Shown: positions 1 through 11,274, numbered from the stretch's first letter. The stretch: 64,000 nucleotides of DNA from Dermacentor variabilis (GCF_050947875.1 NC_134568.1:267102702-267166701); one strand, 5' to 3'. Made by a program: numbers and translations. The notes: a model not told the origin generated them from the sequence alone.

Positions 1-840
1 GCTTACTTCAATGTTGTAAAATTGGCAGAAAAGTGTTACAACGCGGAGGTGCTGTACCCGATGTATTGTGACGACATCGACAAAGCTTATTTGCTCTTTT
101 TGAGGCCAGTACTCCTGGATGTGCAAAGAGTTAATAAGTCTTTTGAAGCACATAACGCAGACCAAACCAAACTTCTGGACGACCTCGTACAACTACTGTT
201 CTCACTGATCAAGAAAGTGGTGCTTCTAGCTGCTCCAGTAGATATATATGCGACGAAAGTGGAAGACTATCTCGATACCAAGCCACTTACAAGAATTTAC
301 GTCATAGAAGGCCAGTGGACAAGTATCACGACTGTAGCATGGTTATGACACGTCATCGACGCATAACATCTGGTGTGAAGTAAGCACTTATCGCGACTAG
401 ACTCTGGTGAAAACTCCTTCCGAGAACTGACAGACTTTGTCATCTCAATGCTTGTATTTCCATACTCGAATTCTGAAGTTGAGCGATCGTTCAGCCAGAT
501 GAACTTGTTGAAAACTAAGCTTCAAAACAAGCTCTGGCCCTCAACAGTTAACGCCATTATGGTAATCAGAGCTGGACTGAAAAGACACAAAAAGGGTACT
601 TCCACTATTAGCTTTCAGAGAAAGTTACAGGCCTCATTGGAACTCATGACGCCTACAATGAAGTGTGTCAGCCGTCAACTTCGACAGGCGCTGCAAGCCA
701 GCCAGGAAAGCTGCTCTGCCAAGGGGGAGACTTGGACATAGATACTGATGATGACGAGCTAAACATTATAGTTTGCGACTACTGCGCATCTGTGCCTGCA
801 GCGAAAGACAGAGCGTCGTGGACTCCAAGGAAGTGAGTGT
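1..840 (+). pseudogene. 3' part of a hAT-transposase-derived gene (broken)
   Basis: Two open stretches (about 22-348 and 403-741) on the + strand read as the C-terminal half of a hAT-type transposase or a host gene derived from one. The second contains FPYSNSEVERSFSQMNLLK, the pattern of the hAT C-terminal dimerisation region (hydrophobic-P-x-S-N-x-x-V/E-R-x-F-S). The first is a helical segment typical of the middle of these proteins. Stop codons between about 346 and 400, and a frame change near 720 after which an acidic tail (IDTDDDELNIIVCDYC) continues to about 838, show decay, or possibly unrecognised introns. The N-terminus lies outside the window. The domain type is fairly certain; whether this is a domesticated gene (ZMYM/KIAA1586-like) or a dead transposon is not. 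It belongs to a different subfamily from the hAT at 22.3-25.0 kb. Confidence 0.6.
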
Positions 841-1021
841 TTCCGGTATAAAAATGACTATGCAATATCTCGTATTCCTAAGAGAGTGTGATATACAGTC
901 AGCTGATCATTGTCATGTGGCCAAGAAATCTTTACATGCCGTTTAAATTCGTGTCCCGCAAACGACACAGCTGCGGAAATTTATCATCGGCAATTAATTT
1001 ATTTGCACTTTATTTATTGCG

Positions 1022-1027
1022 AATAAA
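1022..1027 (+). terminator. poly(A) signal of the hAT-derived gene
   Basis: AATAAA lies about 180 bases downstream of the last recognisable hAT-derived codon, in AT-rich DNA. It fits the 3' end of a transcript from the sequence at 1-840. Supported only by motif and position. Confidence 0.3.
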
Positions 1028-1829
1028 CCTTGTTAAAATCACATTTAAGTTGAGCACTTCTTTCGCTATTTCATATTTGTGCTTTCCTTTCGCGAGGGTT
1101 CGAAAAAAGAAATATCAGGTGCTATTAGCGCTTTAGTGGAAAAATTGGTGGTTCACGGAAGAAAGCTAGTAGATTCTTATAGCGGATTTTAATGCCTTTT
1201 TTGGAGGAATTTTTGACCCACCGAGATGGCAACACTGCTGAGCCGGCGTCAGTGCCTGATCGCCTGATTATGGCGGCCGCGTAACCGAGAAGCCCCGGCA
1301 ATGACGTTCGAAAACTATGTTTGCCAATCGCAAAAAGGTGCACATCCTTTGAAGTATATCGACACTACAATTTTATCTCAAGGAGCCACATTCGCACCAG
1401 AATTCAACCGCACACTCATTTGTCTAGAAATTGTGTGCGACCACAACACCTCATCAGCTAGCTAGCTGATGAGAATGGATCATATAGCTTGACGCCCAAA
1501 GCGTCGCCATTTGAAATATGTCAGGAATGGCGGAACGTTCTGAATGGCAGGTTTCTATGCTTTCGCTACAGGTAACTCAGTGTCATTTGCCACGTTGATT
1601 CGTAATAATGAACGCATTCTTCTCCATTATAGTGGTGTATATATAATGTCAGTAACAATGCAACGATCGATTTCGTATTCGTGTGCTTACATGCGAACGA
1701 GATGTGGTAGAGGCAGTATAGGTGACCATCAGACAAGGCTCAAATGACTCCAGGAAGAATTCGCGTTATTTATTGGCACAGATTAATTGAGAGATAACGG
1801 AGATTATGAAAATCGCAGGAATATCATGG
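1028..1829. other. no gene seen
   Basis: AT-rich sequence without a recognisable reading frame or repeat family. The only structure noted is the short perfect palindrome at 1,451-1,472. Confidence 0.4.
1451..1472. repeat. 22-bp perfect palindrome
   Basis: The arm TCATCAGCTAG is followed directly by its reverse complement CTAGCTGATGA, with no spacer. Function unknown; it may be chance. Confidence 0.5.
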
Positions 1830-2110
1830 AGTCAACGGACGCTTGCCAGGGGTAATTGGGGGTCGCTGGGTGAGGCATTCGTCGCGCATGTTGTGTACGG
1901 AAATAGGCGGATGATACGATCCGCAAACCGCGGCCACCGGGATGGGATCCCGGTCACGGCAACCGCGTTCCGCCATAGGGGCGGGATATACAAGAACGCT
2001 CGTGTACCGGCCGTGCATTGACTGCCCGTTAAAGAACCCCAGGTGGTAAAAATCAATCCGGAGTCCGCACCACGGTGTGCCTCACATAATCGAATCGTTG
2101 TTTTGACATG
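1830..2110 (+). mobile_element. old tRNA-derived SINE copy (Ruka-like)
   Basis: Diverged + strand copy of the SINE seen intact at 17,386-17,625. Shared blocks are a GGGATCCCGGTCACGG region corresponding to the B box, GTTAAAGAACCCCAGGTGGT near 2,029, and a GGTGTGCCTCA...AATCG tail. Many substitutions and no visible target duplication make it an old insertion. Confidence 0.55.
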
Positions 2111-2429
2111 TATGAAATCACAGAATTTTGATGCGAACCGCTCACGCTGCTTTGTGCCTTTAGCTCCCGCGTTGCTGACGGGTACTGAGAACGCGTATGC
2201 AAGCGGTGTGCAACGATGTTAGTGCATACAAGAATAATGATGTTCTGCAGCAGTCCAAGCACGCCGCCAGCTGCACTGGCGCGCTAAACCAGACACTCTC
2301 GCACGAGCAATGACGCTAGAGCTCCCGTGACAGTGAGCTATCCCCGGGGGTGCACTTTGGGAGTTGCCACCTTTTTGAGACGACTTCCTCGCTGCTGCAT
2401 GGTATCGATAGTCTCACGTTACCGTCAGC

Positions 2430-2560
2430 AGCAGCGCGCTTTGTGAGCACGTTAAAATTAATCCAGAGCCCTTCTCTATGGCGTTCCTCATATAGCACAC
2501 TGCGCAGTTTCAAACTCCGAAGCTCAATTTTTTATAATAGGGTTGGTTGTATGTTGTTGT
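2430..2560 (+). mobile_element. 3' fragment of a SINE
   Basis: GAGCACGTTAAAATTAATCC, followed by GAGCCC and CCTCATATAGCAC, matches the 3' body of the Ruka-like SINE (compare 17,940-18,030). The tRNA-like head is absent or unrecognisable. Confidence 0.4.
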
Positions 2561-2569
2561 ATCATTGAA

Positions 2570-2705
2570 TACTCGGTGATCTTTACCACGGTGTTCTATA
2601 TTGCCTTTCCCCCCTAATTGTGTTTGAAATAACCTATTGTTAACCCCCCCCCCCCCCATGTGATGCCCGTAAGGGCCTTTAGGGTATCTGAATAAAAAAA
2701 AAGTG
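2570..2705 (+). mobile_element. 3' tail of a non-LTR retrotransposon
   Basis: A C-run at about 2,645-2,657 is followed by ATGCCCGTAAGGGCCTTTAG, GGTATCTG, AATAAA and an A-run ending near 2,702. A terminal AATAAA plus poly(A) is what a reverse-transcribed LINE end looks like, and this resembles tick LINE 3' UTRs I recall. No coding part remains. Confidence 0.4.
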
Positions 2706-3039
2706 CAAAGTATGACGTTTCAAGTTTAACGCATCTACACCTCCTTGCAAACGCACGGTTATTGTACTTCACACTCGAAACGTTGGTAAATCCCTTTTAA
2801 GGTCGCTTTGAACTGTACGATTTTAGAAACCAGCGGTATTAGGCACGCGTGTTTCCCTCTAAACTGCATGTTAACATCACGCTGTTCGCGCAAACGCGCT
2901 ACCGCACAAGTTTCTCCCTTTCCACACAACTCCGGCGCGACAGCTGCGTGAGAGACCTCCCTCTGCGGCTACTCGGCGAGGCACCGACGCCAAATACCGA
3001 GAAAGAGGCAAAGAAGCTCGGTACGCATGCTACACCTGA

Positions 3040-3240
3040 GCGACTGTATAACGATGACCGGCCCACCCCCGCCTTTGACTGCACTGCCTAAAGTATCGTC
3101 CCGCGTTACAATTAAACCACATCGAGAACACGCATTGTGCATGGGTATCAGAATGAACCGACCAAGTCGCCACCTTTGATTACACTGTCTCCGGGATCGA
3201 GCCAGTTTAGTCGGCGAAAGACTTACGCCAATTCCCTGGG
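3040..3240 (+). repeat. dispersed repeat with internal duplication
   Basis: CGCCTTTGACTGCACTGCCT (about 3,069) recurs in diverged form about 100 bases later as CACCTTTGATTACACTGTCT. The following GGGATCG...CCA...TTTAGTCGGC block is also found near 33,320 (GGGATCGGTCCACTTTAGTCGGC, given here in two blocks: GGGATCGGTCCA and CTTTAGTCGGC). Family unknown. Confidence 0.4.
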
Positions 3241-3384
3241 GTATACAATGAGGCAAATAATGCATTGCTTTATGAAAGCTTTGCTGTGACTTCAAAAAAG
3301 CGCGATTGTTAAACAGTGAGGCATAGACGGGACATTATGTTTGCCTGCCTGCCGTGGTCTAGACGGGCAGTCCCCTTAGTACCT

Positions 3385-3605
3385 GTCATGGTTGCTTATT
3401 GGATTTGTCGCTGCGTTACCAAGCACGGCGTCGCTGAATCAAATCCTGGCCGTGTTGGCCACATTTCGATGAGGGCGAAATGCAAAAACGCCTGTGTACC
3501 TTGCATTGTGTGGACGTTAAAGAACCCCAGGTGGTCAAAATTAATCCCTAGTCTCCCACTACAGCATGGGTCATAATCAGATCGTGATTTTGGCACGAAA
3601 AACAC
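3385..3605 (+). mobile_element. diverged SINE copy (Ruka-like)
   Basis: The + strand copy carries a degraded B box (AATCAAATCCTGGCC), then CACATTTCGATGAGGGCGAA, GTTAAAGAACCCCAGGTGGT and TCATAATCAGATCG before GTGATTTTGGCACG. The order of blocks is the same as in the intact copy at 17.4 kb. Confidence 0.65.
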
Positions 3606-4371
3606 TTTAATGCGATTCTAAATTTTAGTCCCCGTATAGTAAGCTGAAACATTTGCCCTTTTCAATTGGAGTCGCGGCTTCTCGGTGAAAGCCGCCAACT
3701 CGAGGGCACGCATCATGGCGTGCCGCTGCTCGTGGCTCTGTCGCGCGGCACGCAAAGTCTCGGCCTTGCCGCCTTTCTGCGTCTCTTGCAAACTGCACAT
3801 GACGTGACGAGTGCGGCCTGACCATGGCTGAAACAGTGCCCCGCACGCGAGCGCTTGCGTTGGGCGACTAATGGCAGCGAATGACCTAAATGGGAGCTCT
3901 TCAGCGTGCTTAAAGAATGTGAAATCGTACAGGGTAAAAAAAGAAAAAGAAATGCTAAGGAGATCAGGTGACCTTTGGGTCGTGCACGCAGATTATGGAC
4001 CTGGAAAAAAAGAACATACAGTGTGGGGATTGATCTAAGCGAAGCTTTGACGAGCCCGCAAGACAAAATGGCGCATCATGATAAGAGACGCGCAGCGGGT
4101 TTCGGCGACTTAGTTGTTTGAAAACACCATTATTATGTTTTCAAAGGATAAAATTTCGCTCTGTACAATTGGTGCTCCGCCGAAAGGGAATGGTAATTGG
4201 AGTGCGCGTCCCGTAATGGTCATCAGCCACACTGGCGTTCCTGAGTCTGCGCAGAGATAGCGAGCTTGGCACAGCAACAGAAACCCTGTTATCCCCACTA
4301 GAGACTGCTTCTACTCGACGAGACAGCCGACGACGACACGTCAAAGCACGAGGAGGTAGGCTAGAATCATA
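3606..4371. other. no recognised gene
   Basis: Contains a short GC-rich minus-strand open frame at 3,618-3,800 with many Q, E, R and A residues that could form a coiled coil. I do not recognise it and do not call it a gene. The remainder has no visible feature. Confidence 0.3.
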
Positions 4372-4622
4372 ATCATCAGCAGCAGCCTGGTTACGCCCAC
4401 TGCAGGGCAAAGGCCTCTCCCATACTTCTCCAACTGCCCCGGTCATGTACTAATTGTGGCCATGTTGTCCCTGCAAACTTCTTAATCTCATCCGTCCACC
4501 TAACTTTCTGCCGCCCTCTGCTACGCTTTCCTTCCCTTGGAATCCAGTCCGTAACCCTTAATGACCATCGGTTATCTACCCTCCTCATTACATGTCCTGC
4601 CCATGCCCATTTCTTTTTCTTG
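4372..4622 (-). mobile_element. 5'-truncated RTE-type LINE (3' end only)
   Basis: The minus strand encodes the extreme C-terminus of an RTE-type endonuclease/reverse transcriptase: NRWSLRVTDWIPREGKRSRG, then WTDEIKKFAG and RGSWRSMGEAFALQW. It is nearly identical to the end of the full element at 61,276-61,520, including the bases just after the stop and the ATCATCAGC-type tail. The 5' edge is abrupt at about 4,622, as expected from incomplete target-primed reverse transcription. High similarity to the other copy suggests a young insertion. Confidence 0.75.
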
Positions 4623-4715
4623 AGGCTAGAAAGCTTCGCTTTAAAAGTGTGGCTTGGTTGCCAAATTTAGTGTGTACTTGCTGGGGAGCAGAACTGCCCG
4701 TAGGCCCGCCATCTT

Positions 4716-4852
4716 GTGTCTCAATCAATCAATCAGTCAATCAATCAATGTTTTACTTCAGTTTCCGTACATAGGAAAATGAGGTTGGTGAGAGAAAAAG
4801 CACTCTTAACGACTGCTTGACAAGCCTCACCAACCCTAAACACAAAAACAAA
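4716..4852 (-). mobile_element. LINE 3' tail with (TTGA)n
   Basis: On the minus strand a non-coding 3' UTR-like stretch ends in repeated TGAT/TTGA units (4,716-4,750). It abuts the LINE coding fragment that starts at 4,853. A non-LTR element end with a short-repeat tail is the simplest reading; the family is not known. Confidence 0.35.
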
Positions 4853-5022
4853 GATGCGGCAAAGCCACTGCCTGTGGCGCAGGCTCCAGACAGGCACTTA
4901 CACGAACCTACACATATTACATTGCATACACCTCACAGCCTACAGGGATGAATGCCCTTGGTGCGGGGCCACAACCAACCCTATACCACATTACGTGGGA
5001 GTGCACGCTACACAACATAGAT
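4853..5022 (+). pseudogene. LINE C-terminal zinc-finger fragment, part 1
   Basis: The + strand reads WRRLQTGTYTNLHILHCIHL and then YRDECPWCGATT, ending with a histidine-bearing tail. This is the C-terminal cysteine/histidine region following the RNase H domain of an I-type tick LINE. The reading stops where the oppositely oriented LINE begins at about 5,023. The missing downstream piece (EQWEALL..., ALDDQLKL) resumes at about 6,790, so the two parts were once contiguous. Broken by this insertion and by frame changes. Confidence 0.55.
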
Positions 5023-6128
5023 GGATGGATGGATGAATGGATGGATGGAATGAGCGTCTCCTTTGGAACGGGGCGGTGGGATTGCGCCACCAAGTTCTGG
5101 CTATTATACTACCTAATGGCCAACCTAGGTTGAAAAATTAAAAAAACTGAAAAAAAGAACTGCGATGAGTTCCCATAACCAAATTTTCTGACCCCCTATT
5201 GGGAACTTTGTTTTTGTACGTCTCCGTTTTTTGTCGTTTCCCTACTTTTCTTTCACCAATCCTCTAATCGTCGCTTACTAATCTCTACTGCGGACATGTT
5301 TACTTTCCCCCTTGCTCTTGCAGAACCCAAGGGCTTCAAGGAGGCCAGAGATGCCTAAATCGACCGCTGGGCAGATATCTTCACATTCTAATAAAACATG
5401 CTCCATCGTTTCTCTAGCTTTATCGCAGCAAGCACATGCTTCTTCTTATATCCCAATTTATAAGTGGATGTTCTAAAGCATCCTGATCTGGCTTCGAAAA
5501 ATAATGAGCTTCCCTTTGTGTTATCATAAAGTGTTTCTTTCCTTGTTTCGTTTTTTTCCTCTTAGGTTACTCATGGCAGGTTTCTTTTCCATTGCCGCCA
5601 CCCATGCAGCCTCTCTGACTTTTCGCTTGACGTTCTTTGTTGCCGTGTTGCTCACCATATAGGTCACATACTTGCTGATAAGTTTCCTAGTTCTTTTCCT
5701 TCACTGCGAATCAATGTTTTTCCTGTACAAATACCTGAAAACTCTCCCAGCCCATTTGCTTTCTTCCATATTCCTCAGTCGCTCTTCATAATCAATTTTA
5801 CTGGAGCTTCTCTCACGTCAAGGCTTGTCCAGCCCATATCACCCTGCACAGCTTCACTTTTAGTCTTCCCGTGAGCGCCCAATGCGAGGCGTCCCACTGA
5901 CTTTTGGTTGCCATGGAGTCCTGATTGTACCCATGATTCCAAGCAAACAACCGCATTTCCGCATGTAAGGCCTGGAACCGTTACACTTTTGCGCGTGCCC
6001 CGGAGCACTTCGCACCTATTGTATCCCATAGCACTCTGTGTTTTATTATGGCTGCATTTCTCTTCCCCTTTGCAGTTATTGGTTTTTCCTGTGTTTCTCG
6101 ATATATATGTGTATATGTGTTCAAAACA

Positions 6129-6198
<70 letters not shown>

Positions 6199-6786
6199 TA
6201 TTGCCTTCGTGTAACCATATACCAAGGCATTTATATTCTTTTACGCGAGGTATTTCTTTGCCTTGAATTGACACTGTCTGTTCACTGTTTTCATTGAATA
6301 TCATAACACCTGATTTTCTAATGCTAAATTTCAAACCTAAATTCTCGCCGTCCTGTCCACAGATATTAGCCAGACATTGCAAATCACTTTGCTTGTTAGC
6401 TAGCAACACAATGTCGTCCGCATAAAATAAACCCGGAAGCTGCTGCTCTACTACTGTACCCGCCTGTTTGTATGAGAGATTAAACCCGCTATTACTTCCT
6501 TCTAGTTTGCTCTCCATCCACACCATGTACATCATAAAAAGCAGTGGGGATAAGGGGCACCCCTGCCTCAGTCCCTTGTTGATTTCAACTTTATCCTCGC
6601 TCCTCATCCCTTCCCATTCAACGCAAATGGTACTTTCTAGGGAACTCTCCCTTAAAAGCTGTAGACAGTCGTCGCCTAAGCCGTCTCCTTCCAGAATATC
6701 CCATAAAATGTTGCGGTCTACGTTGTCATAGCCTCCTGTAATGTCTAAAAAGGCCACATTCAACGGTCTGCTTTCTACACTTGATA
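5023..6786 (-). mobile_element. non-LTR retrotransposon, 5'-truncated, inserted in another LINE
   Basis: The minus strand encodes a reverse transcriptase: VAFLDITGGYDNVDR (motif A with its Asp), GLRQGCPLSPLLF (motif B) and LPGLFYADDIVLLA (catalytic YADD). Downstream are thumb-like residues KEYKCLGIWLHEG and a C-terminal block (VPGLTCGNAVVCLESW, VGRLALGAHGK). The 3' UTR runs to a (CCAT)n tail at 5,021-5,049. The start of the RT and any endonuclease are missing at 6,786. A trinucleotide microsatellite at 6,129-6,198 sits in the coding region, and there is a frame change across it. Clade not assigned with confidence. The element is dead. Confidence 0.75.
6129..6198. repeat. (AAT)n microsatellite inside LINE coding sequence
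   Basis: About 70 bases of AAT units. It generates artefactual poly-Asn, poly-Ile or poly-Leu open frames on both strands; these are not genes. Confidence 0.95.
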
Positions 6787-7005
6787 TTTGAATAGACTGA
6801 GTAAGAACACCACGACACGAGCACCAGGAGGGAGCAATGGGAGGCACTGCTGTCCATGCTCGGCCCTCGACGACCAGCTCAAGCTGACCCACAGACCTGA
6901 GAAGATGGCAAGAGCCAGCGGAGCCCTCGATTCGAGGCACCCACCATTACCGATCATTCTGATTATTCTTTCAATAAATTTATCTATCCTATCCTATCCT
7001 ATGCC
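6787..7005 (+). pseudogene. LINE C-terminal fragment, part 2, with 3' UTR
   Basis: REQWEALLS (near 6,825) and, one frame over, CSALDDQLKL and KMARASGALDSRHPPLP continue the C-terminus of the LINE fragment at 4,853-5,022. After the coding part come AATAAA and a (CTATC)n tail at about 6,980-7,000. The break between the two parts is filled by the minus-strand LINE. Confidence 0.5.
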
Positions 7006-7070
7006 TACTATGGTGTGCCTCATAATCAGACCGTGGCTCTAGCACAAAATCTCCAGAATAAATTTTTTAA
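7006..7070 (+). mobile_element. SINE 3'-end fragment
   Basis: CTACTATGGTGTGCCTCATA, followed by ATCAGACCGTGGCTCTAGCAC, is the 3' end of the Ruka-like SINE (compare 39,885-39,925). No head is present. Confidence 0.5.
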
Positions 7071-7385
7071 TGGAGTAATTCAGATTATCTACAGATAAAT
7101 AACCCGTATTGTTTATTCCGCATTTCAAAATGAATAAATTATAATTTTAACGTCACCATTGAAAAAGTGCGGTTTAATTACATTTTGAAGTAAAAACTTT
7201 AGGTGTAATTCTTAGTCATCATTTATTGCGGAGCTGGTGTGTTCAGCATCTATGAGTTAATCTTGCCAAAATCTTAACAAGTGTGAAGCTGGGAAACGCT
7301 TACAAATGTCTTAATTTTATACTCAAGTAGGTCTCTTCGTGGTCTCTTAGGCTGATGATGATTTTCATGTCAGTCAAATCACGGA
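7071..7385. other. AT-rich, nothing seen
   Basis: No open frame, repeat family or structural motif recognised. Confidence 0.4.
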
Positions 7386-7419
7386 GCCGATGCGAAGCAC
7401 GGCTGCACGCTATTACGCT

Positions 7420-7650
7420 CGGCCTGCAGGGGTACTGACCTGCATACCTTTCCCAGCCAGCTGCAGCTGTTTCGATCGACCTGCGGGTGTAGCGACCTTC
7501 GAACCCTTCCCGGCCCGCTGCGACGAGTCGCTTTGGAAAGACAACAAAGCGCTTCCTTCGGAGAACCGACGACTTCCCGGCCCACTGCGACGAGTCGTTT
7601 TGGAGAGCCAAGAATGCGCCTCCTGCGGACAGCCAACGGCACCAGCAAGT
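7420..7650. repeat. imperfect tandem repeat, about 65-bp units
   Basis: GC-rich units share the core CTTCCCGGCCCACTGCGACG followed by AGTCG-TTTGG. Two clear copies (about 7,508-7,535 and 7,574-7,600) and two more diverged copies upstream and downstream are visible. The overlapping frames on both strands are by-products of the repeat. It may belong to the U3 of the LTR-like sequence that follows. Confidence 0.5.
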
Positions 7651-7719
7651 CTAGCCATGTTCGGCGGATCGAGTATTGCTAGTTGATTCGCTGTCACCTT
7701 CACGGTCTACTTGGAGCAA

Positions 7720-8260
7720 GAGAACTCCTGGAAAAGGGTGTTTTGCGGTGCTTTCTCACGGGCCCCAGAAATCGTCACAGTCGAGTGACAGACGCAGCGG
7801 CTAACTGGAATCAAGATGCGCCAACTGGGGTCAAGCGTGACAACCCATGTCTACGAGGACCTTCTCCACTCGGTGTGTTCAGTGAAACCAAACTGCGGAA
7901 GTGAGTGTGTGAACCCTCCCCCTCAAAGGCGGGTCAACTACGACCACGACGACTTTGGACGCTCCCATTGGACGAAGGTTGAACGGCAGTTTTCCCTCAC
8001 CTAGGGCTCTAGAGAGGACATATGGTTTTTAAGCAGCCGTTTTCGGCTGCTCGGTGTGTTGCACTTTTCAGTCTTCCTAGACTGATGAAATGTATCTCCT
8101 GTCCTCATGTAAATATTGTACATAAAACCCGTTTTCCTCGTTCTCGATGAGAACAAGTCCCTCCCTTCAACAACGCCCTTAGTGTGGATGAGTCGGACGA
8201 CGGCATGGGCCAGCAACCACTTATTTCATGCCCGACCCCAACTCTTACAACGCCTCGAGC
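7720..8260 (+). mobile_element. probable solo LTR
   Basis: The order of elements resembles a retrotransposon LTR: a GC-rich U3-like part, a T-rich box near 8,025, a short hairpin (AGCAGCCG / CGGCTGCT, 8,032-8,052), GTGTTGCACTTTTCAGTC, then TGTAAATATTGTACATAAA as a poly(A)-type signal and a T/C-rich U5. It resembles tick LTRs from memory. Neither the ends nor a target duplication were located, so this is inference. Confidence 0.35.
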
Positions 8261-8630
8261 GCTCGCAGCGCCTAGGCCGCTCATCATTCCAGCGTAGAAT
8301 TTCACTTCTCTTCTGTCGTCGTAATGGGGAGGCCGCGTTACGGGGGTATGAGCCATTCATTGTCCTTCGTGATGGACACATTTAATAACAGAGGTGATGC
8401 GCGAATGTGTGTGCGTACCTAGATCGCCACGATGACCACAGATTATGACAATAAATACGTTCGTACTTTTGTTCAATATTCTGGGTCACCTATGTGTCGT
8501 GCGCTAAACAGCTTAGCTGGTCATCCCCCTTCACAGAGAAGAATGACTCATGAATTTTTTTGGTGATTTTAAGGGAGGTCTGACTTTGAGATGGTGAGTG
8601 ATAATGAGGACTGCACGGAGGTTTACGACC
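8261..8630. other. unassigned, with AATAAA at 8,450-8,455
   Basis: No reading frame of note. An AATAAA occurs at 8,450, but no transcript can be assigned to it. Confidence 0.3.

Positions 8631-8681
<51 letters not shown>
8631..8681. repeat. (AAT)n microsatellite
   Basis: About 50 bases of uninterrupted AAT units. Confidence 0.95.
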
Positions 8682-8682
<1 letters not shown>

Positions 8683-11270
8683 TTTTTCGCGTCCCTGTGA
8701 GTGTTCTAGACACATTTATTTTTAAACAAGAAACGTTAGCATTCCAGCATATGACACTTATGTGCTGGCTCCGACGCAACTGATTTCCTGACGCATACAG
8801 AGACAGCAAGAATGCAGCTACATGCTGGTTTTGGTTGGATATGAAAGGAACAAACTTTTTTTTACTGTTAAAGTATGCAGGCCGGCTATCTGCGCTCCGG
8901 TAGTGAAGGGCCAGTACTTAATATATAGTTAACATCGAAGAAGACTTTAAAAATATATAAAGCGCAAGAGGGCCAGCCTGCGACGCTGAATGCACTTTCT
9001 TTTAACGGAAATACAACCTAATTGCGACATCAATATTAACAGAACCTCGCGTTAAGCCTTAAACGAGTTCGCGGGCGCCAACTAGTTCACCTGAGGCAAA
9101 CGCTGACACGCACATAAGCATGACAGTGATTTCTGACTGGGATAAAGGCATCGAGGATTAATTAAAATGTCAGAACTACGAATACAAATTTCTGCATAAT
9201 AAAACTAAATATACAAAAATGGTCTTGGGTGTCTTTTTTTTCAGCATTCAAGTATAGTAAGCATTGCACAGTTTCTTTTGCCGAGGGAGAAGCTCTTTAC
9301 TCGTGGTTTAACAGGCACCTCTGAAACATATTCCGGCAATTTGTCCTAGTGAACGTGGTGCAATTTCCTACACGTCAGTGTCCATCGCTTTGTGTATACT
9401 GGTCAGGAGGTAGCCCTCAGCAGGTAGACAGGAGGTAGACAGCATTCTATCAAGACTATGTACATCGAGCGATTGAGAAAATAATGTCATCCTTTCCTAA
9501 GTGGACACCGCTTACCACGGTTAAGACAACACATTTCAACCTCCACTAAGTTTTCAATAATACCCGTACTTCCCTAGCTACCCATACTCCATCATACATT
9601 CTGCATTAAAAAATATCATCTCAGTAAATACAACTAGCATACAATATACTCGGGGCCATGGCTTCCGAGGTTGAGGCGCGCTTCTCAGCAAGCTGCAGGC
9701 TGTCAAGGTGGCAGGGCGCGCGCTTTCTAGTGGGCAGACGAGGCATGACCGGTCTGCGCGCGCCCATATACTGCAGCGTTGCCCCAACCTAGCAGTGGCC
9801 AAAGAGGGAAGAGGGATAGCGCTCCGTTGACCCCGATAAGCGAACAATGGGCGTAATGTTCTAAGGAGGACTGAAAGCGAAGAACAATTTGCCTGCTTGC
9901 CATAAACGCCACAAATGGCCGCCTGGGTGACCGTTGAGTCTTGAGTTTTCGCACATGTCGGTCATAACAACGCCGAGTTCCTTCCGAAACCGTTATCCAA
10001 CCGCCACTATAGCCAACCTAGTGAATGAAGGAAGTTCAATCTTCGTCTGAGTTGGCTGGCTGGAAAAATAGTCAGTAGAGGAGCCTTCATCTTTCGAAAA
10101 CTACTTGTCTGGACAGGGACCAACGTTTTCCACGTACTGTTTTTTGCCGCAAAGCAAAAATGAGCCCAGCCTTAGTTTTAACTTTTAGGGTATTATACGT
10201 ATGTCTCGGGATTTAAAGAAACTGACGCAGCTACTCATTGTAACCTTCTCTTTCGTAAGTTATTCGTGAGTGCAGAAAATAAATAAATAAATAAATAAAT
10301 AAATTTCTGCTCAGAATATTTGAGGCTTTGGCTTCGTTTGGAAATATGAAATTAAGCACTTCCGAACTGGGCATCATCGCGTACAATGCGTCATCTGCAT
10401 TTCTCTCGTGTGCCAGTGGTATAATGAAAATGAGGAATCTAATAAATTAAAACAGGTTGGGCACCCGTAGTAGAAACGGCGCTCGTAAAAACAAAGGCTT
10501 TTCTTTTTATTTTCCTGAAACCATCGATGTGTGGCGCCAGAGTGAACAGTGAGAAGGGGAGCGACGCACCAACGCAGCGCGATAGTCAGGGTCACACCGC
10601 AGTTGAGCCGGATTCCGGAAGCAGCACGTTGCAGCAACCGTGCACATGTATCATCTCCGGTTTCCTCCCTCTCTCCGCCGCTGTCACACGCGCAGCAGCC
10701 GAACTACTCGCTTAGTCAGCGTGAAAAACATGCAGCTGCCCTTGTCTGAGCAGTACAAAGGTGTACATGCCGTTGATAGCCTCTGACGGGGATGTTGGCT
10801 GATTCACAATGCCCGCTCAGATATGATAGCGCACTTCCGGTCCGACAGGCCGTCGCTCGTAGGCTATATATGTCATCGCTGCGATGCAACTGCACACTAC
10901 GAAAAAAGTCGCGCTTCCCAGAAACATGCGACTGGCCGATTATACTTTCATTCCGGCACGCTGCTTAAGCTACAAGGCGGATACCACTAAACAATTTTTT
11001 GAATGGTGTGAAGTGCCGGTTTCGAGATTACGCATAGGAAGAAAGGTGTGTGTAAAGTCGCTGCCTATTGGAAATCTGCAATAACTATATACGAACTTTG
11101 CATGCTTTTGAGCAAATAGAATTTCTCTTTTTGATCATAGGATATAAAGAGTTTTCTTTGTAAGGGGGGGTGGGGAAGAGGGCGACGCCATTTCGGGTAG
11201 ACGGTCCGCATCCCTAAGTCCATAGCGTGCGTGCTCTCAGCATAGCCTCTGAGTTTGAGGTTCATTGCGT

Positions 11271-11274
<4 letters not shown>
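8682..11274. other. no recognised gene; one (AAAT)n run
   Basis: Contains a short (AAAT)n at about 10,277-10,303 and two moderately GC-rich patches (9,650-9,860 and 10,530-10,730). A TATA-like GCTATATATG at about 10,862 is not followed by a recognisable gene. I see no protein or repeat family here. Confidence 0.35.

Noticed and set aside
6048..6297. Open frames with poly-Asn, poly-Ile and poly-Leu
   Set aside because: They are translations of the (AAT)n microsatellite joined to LINE sequence.
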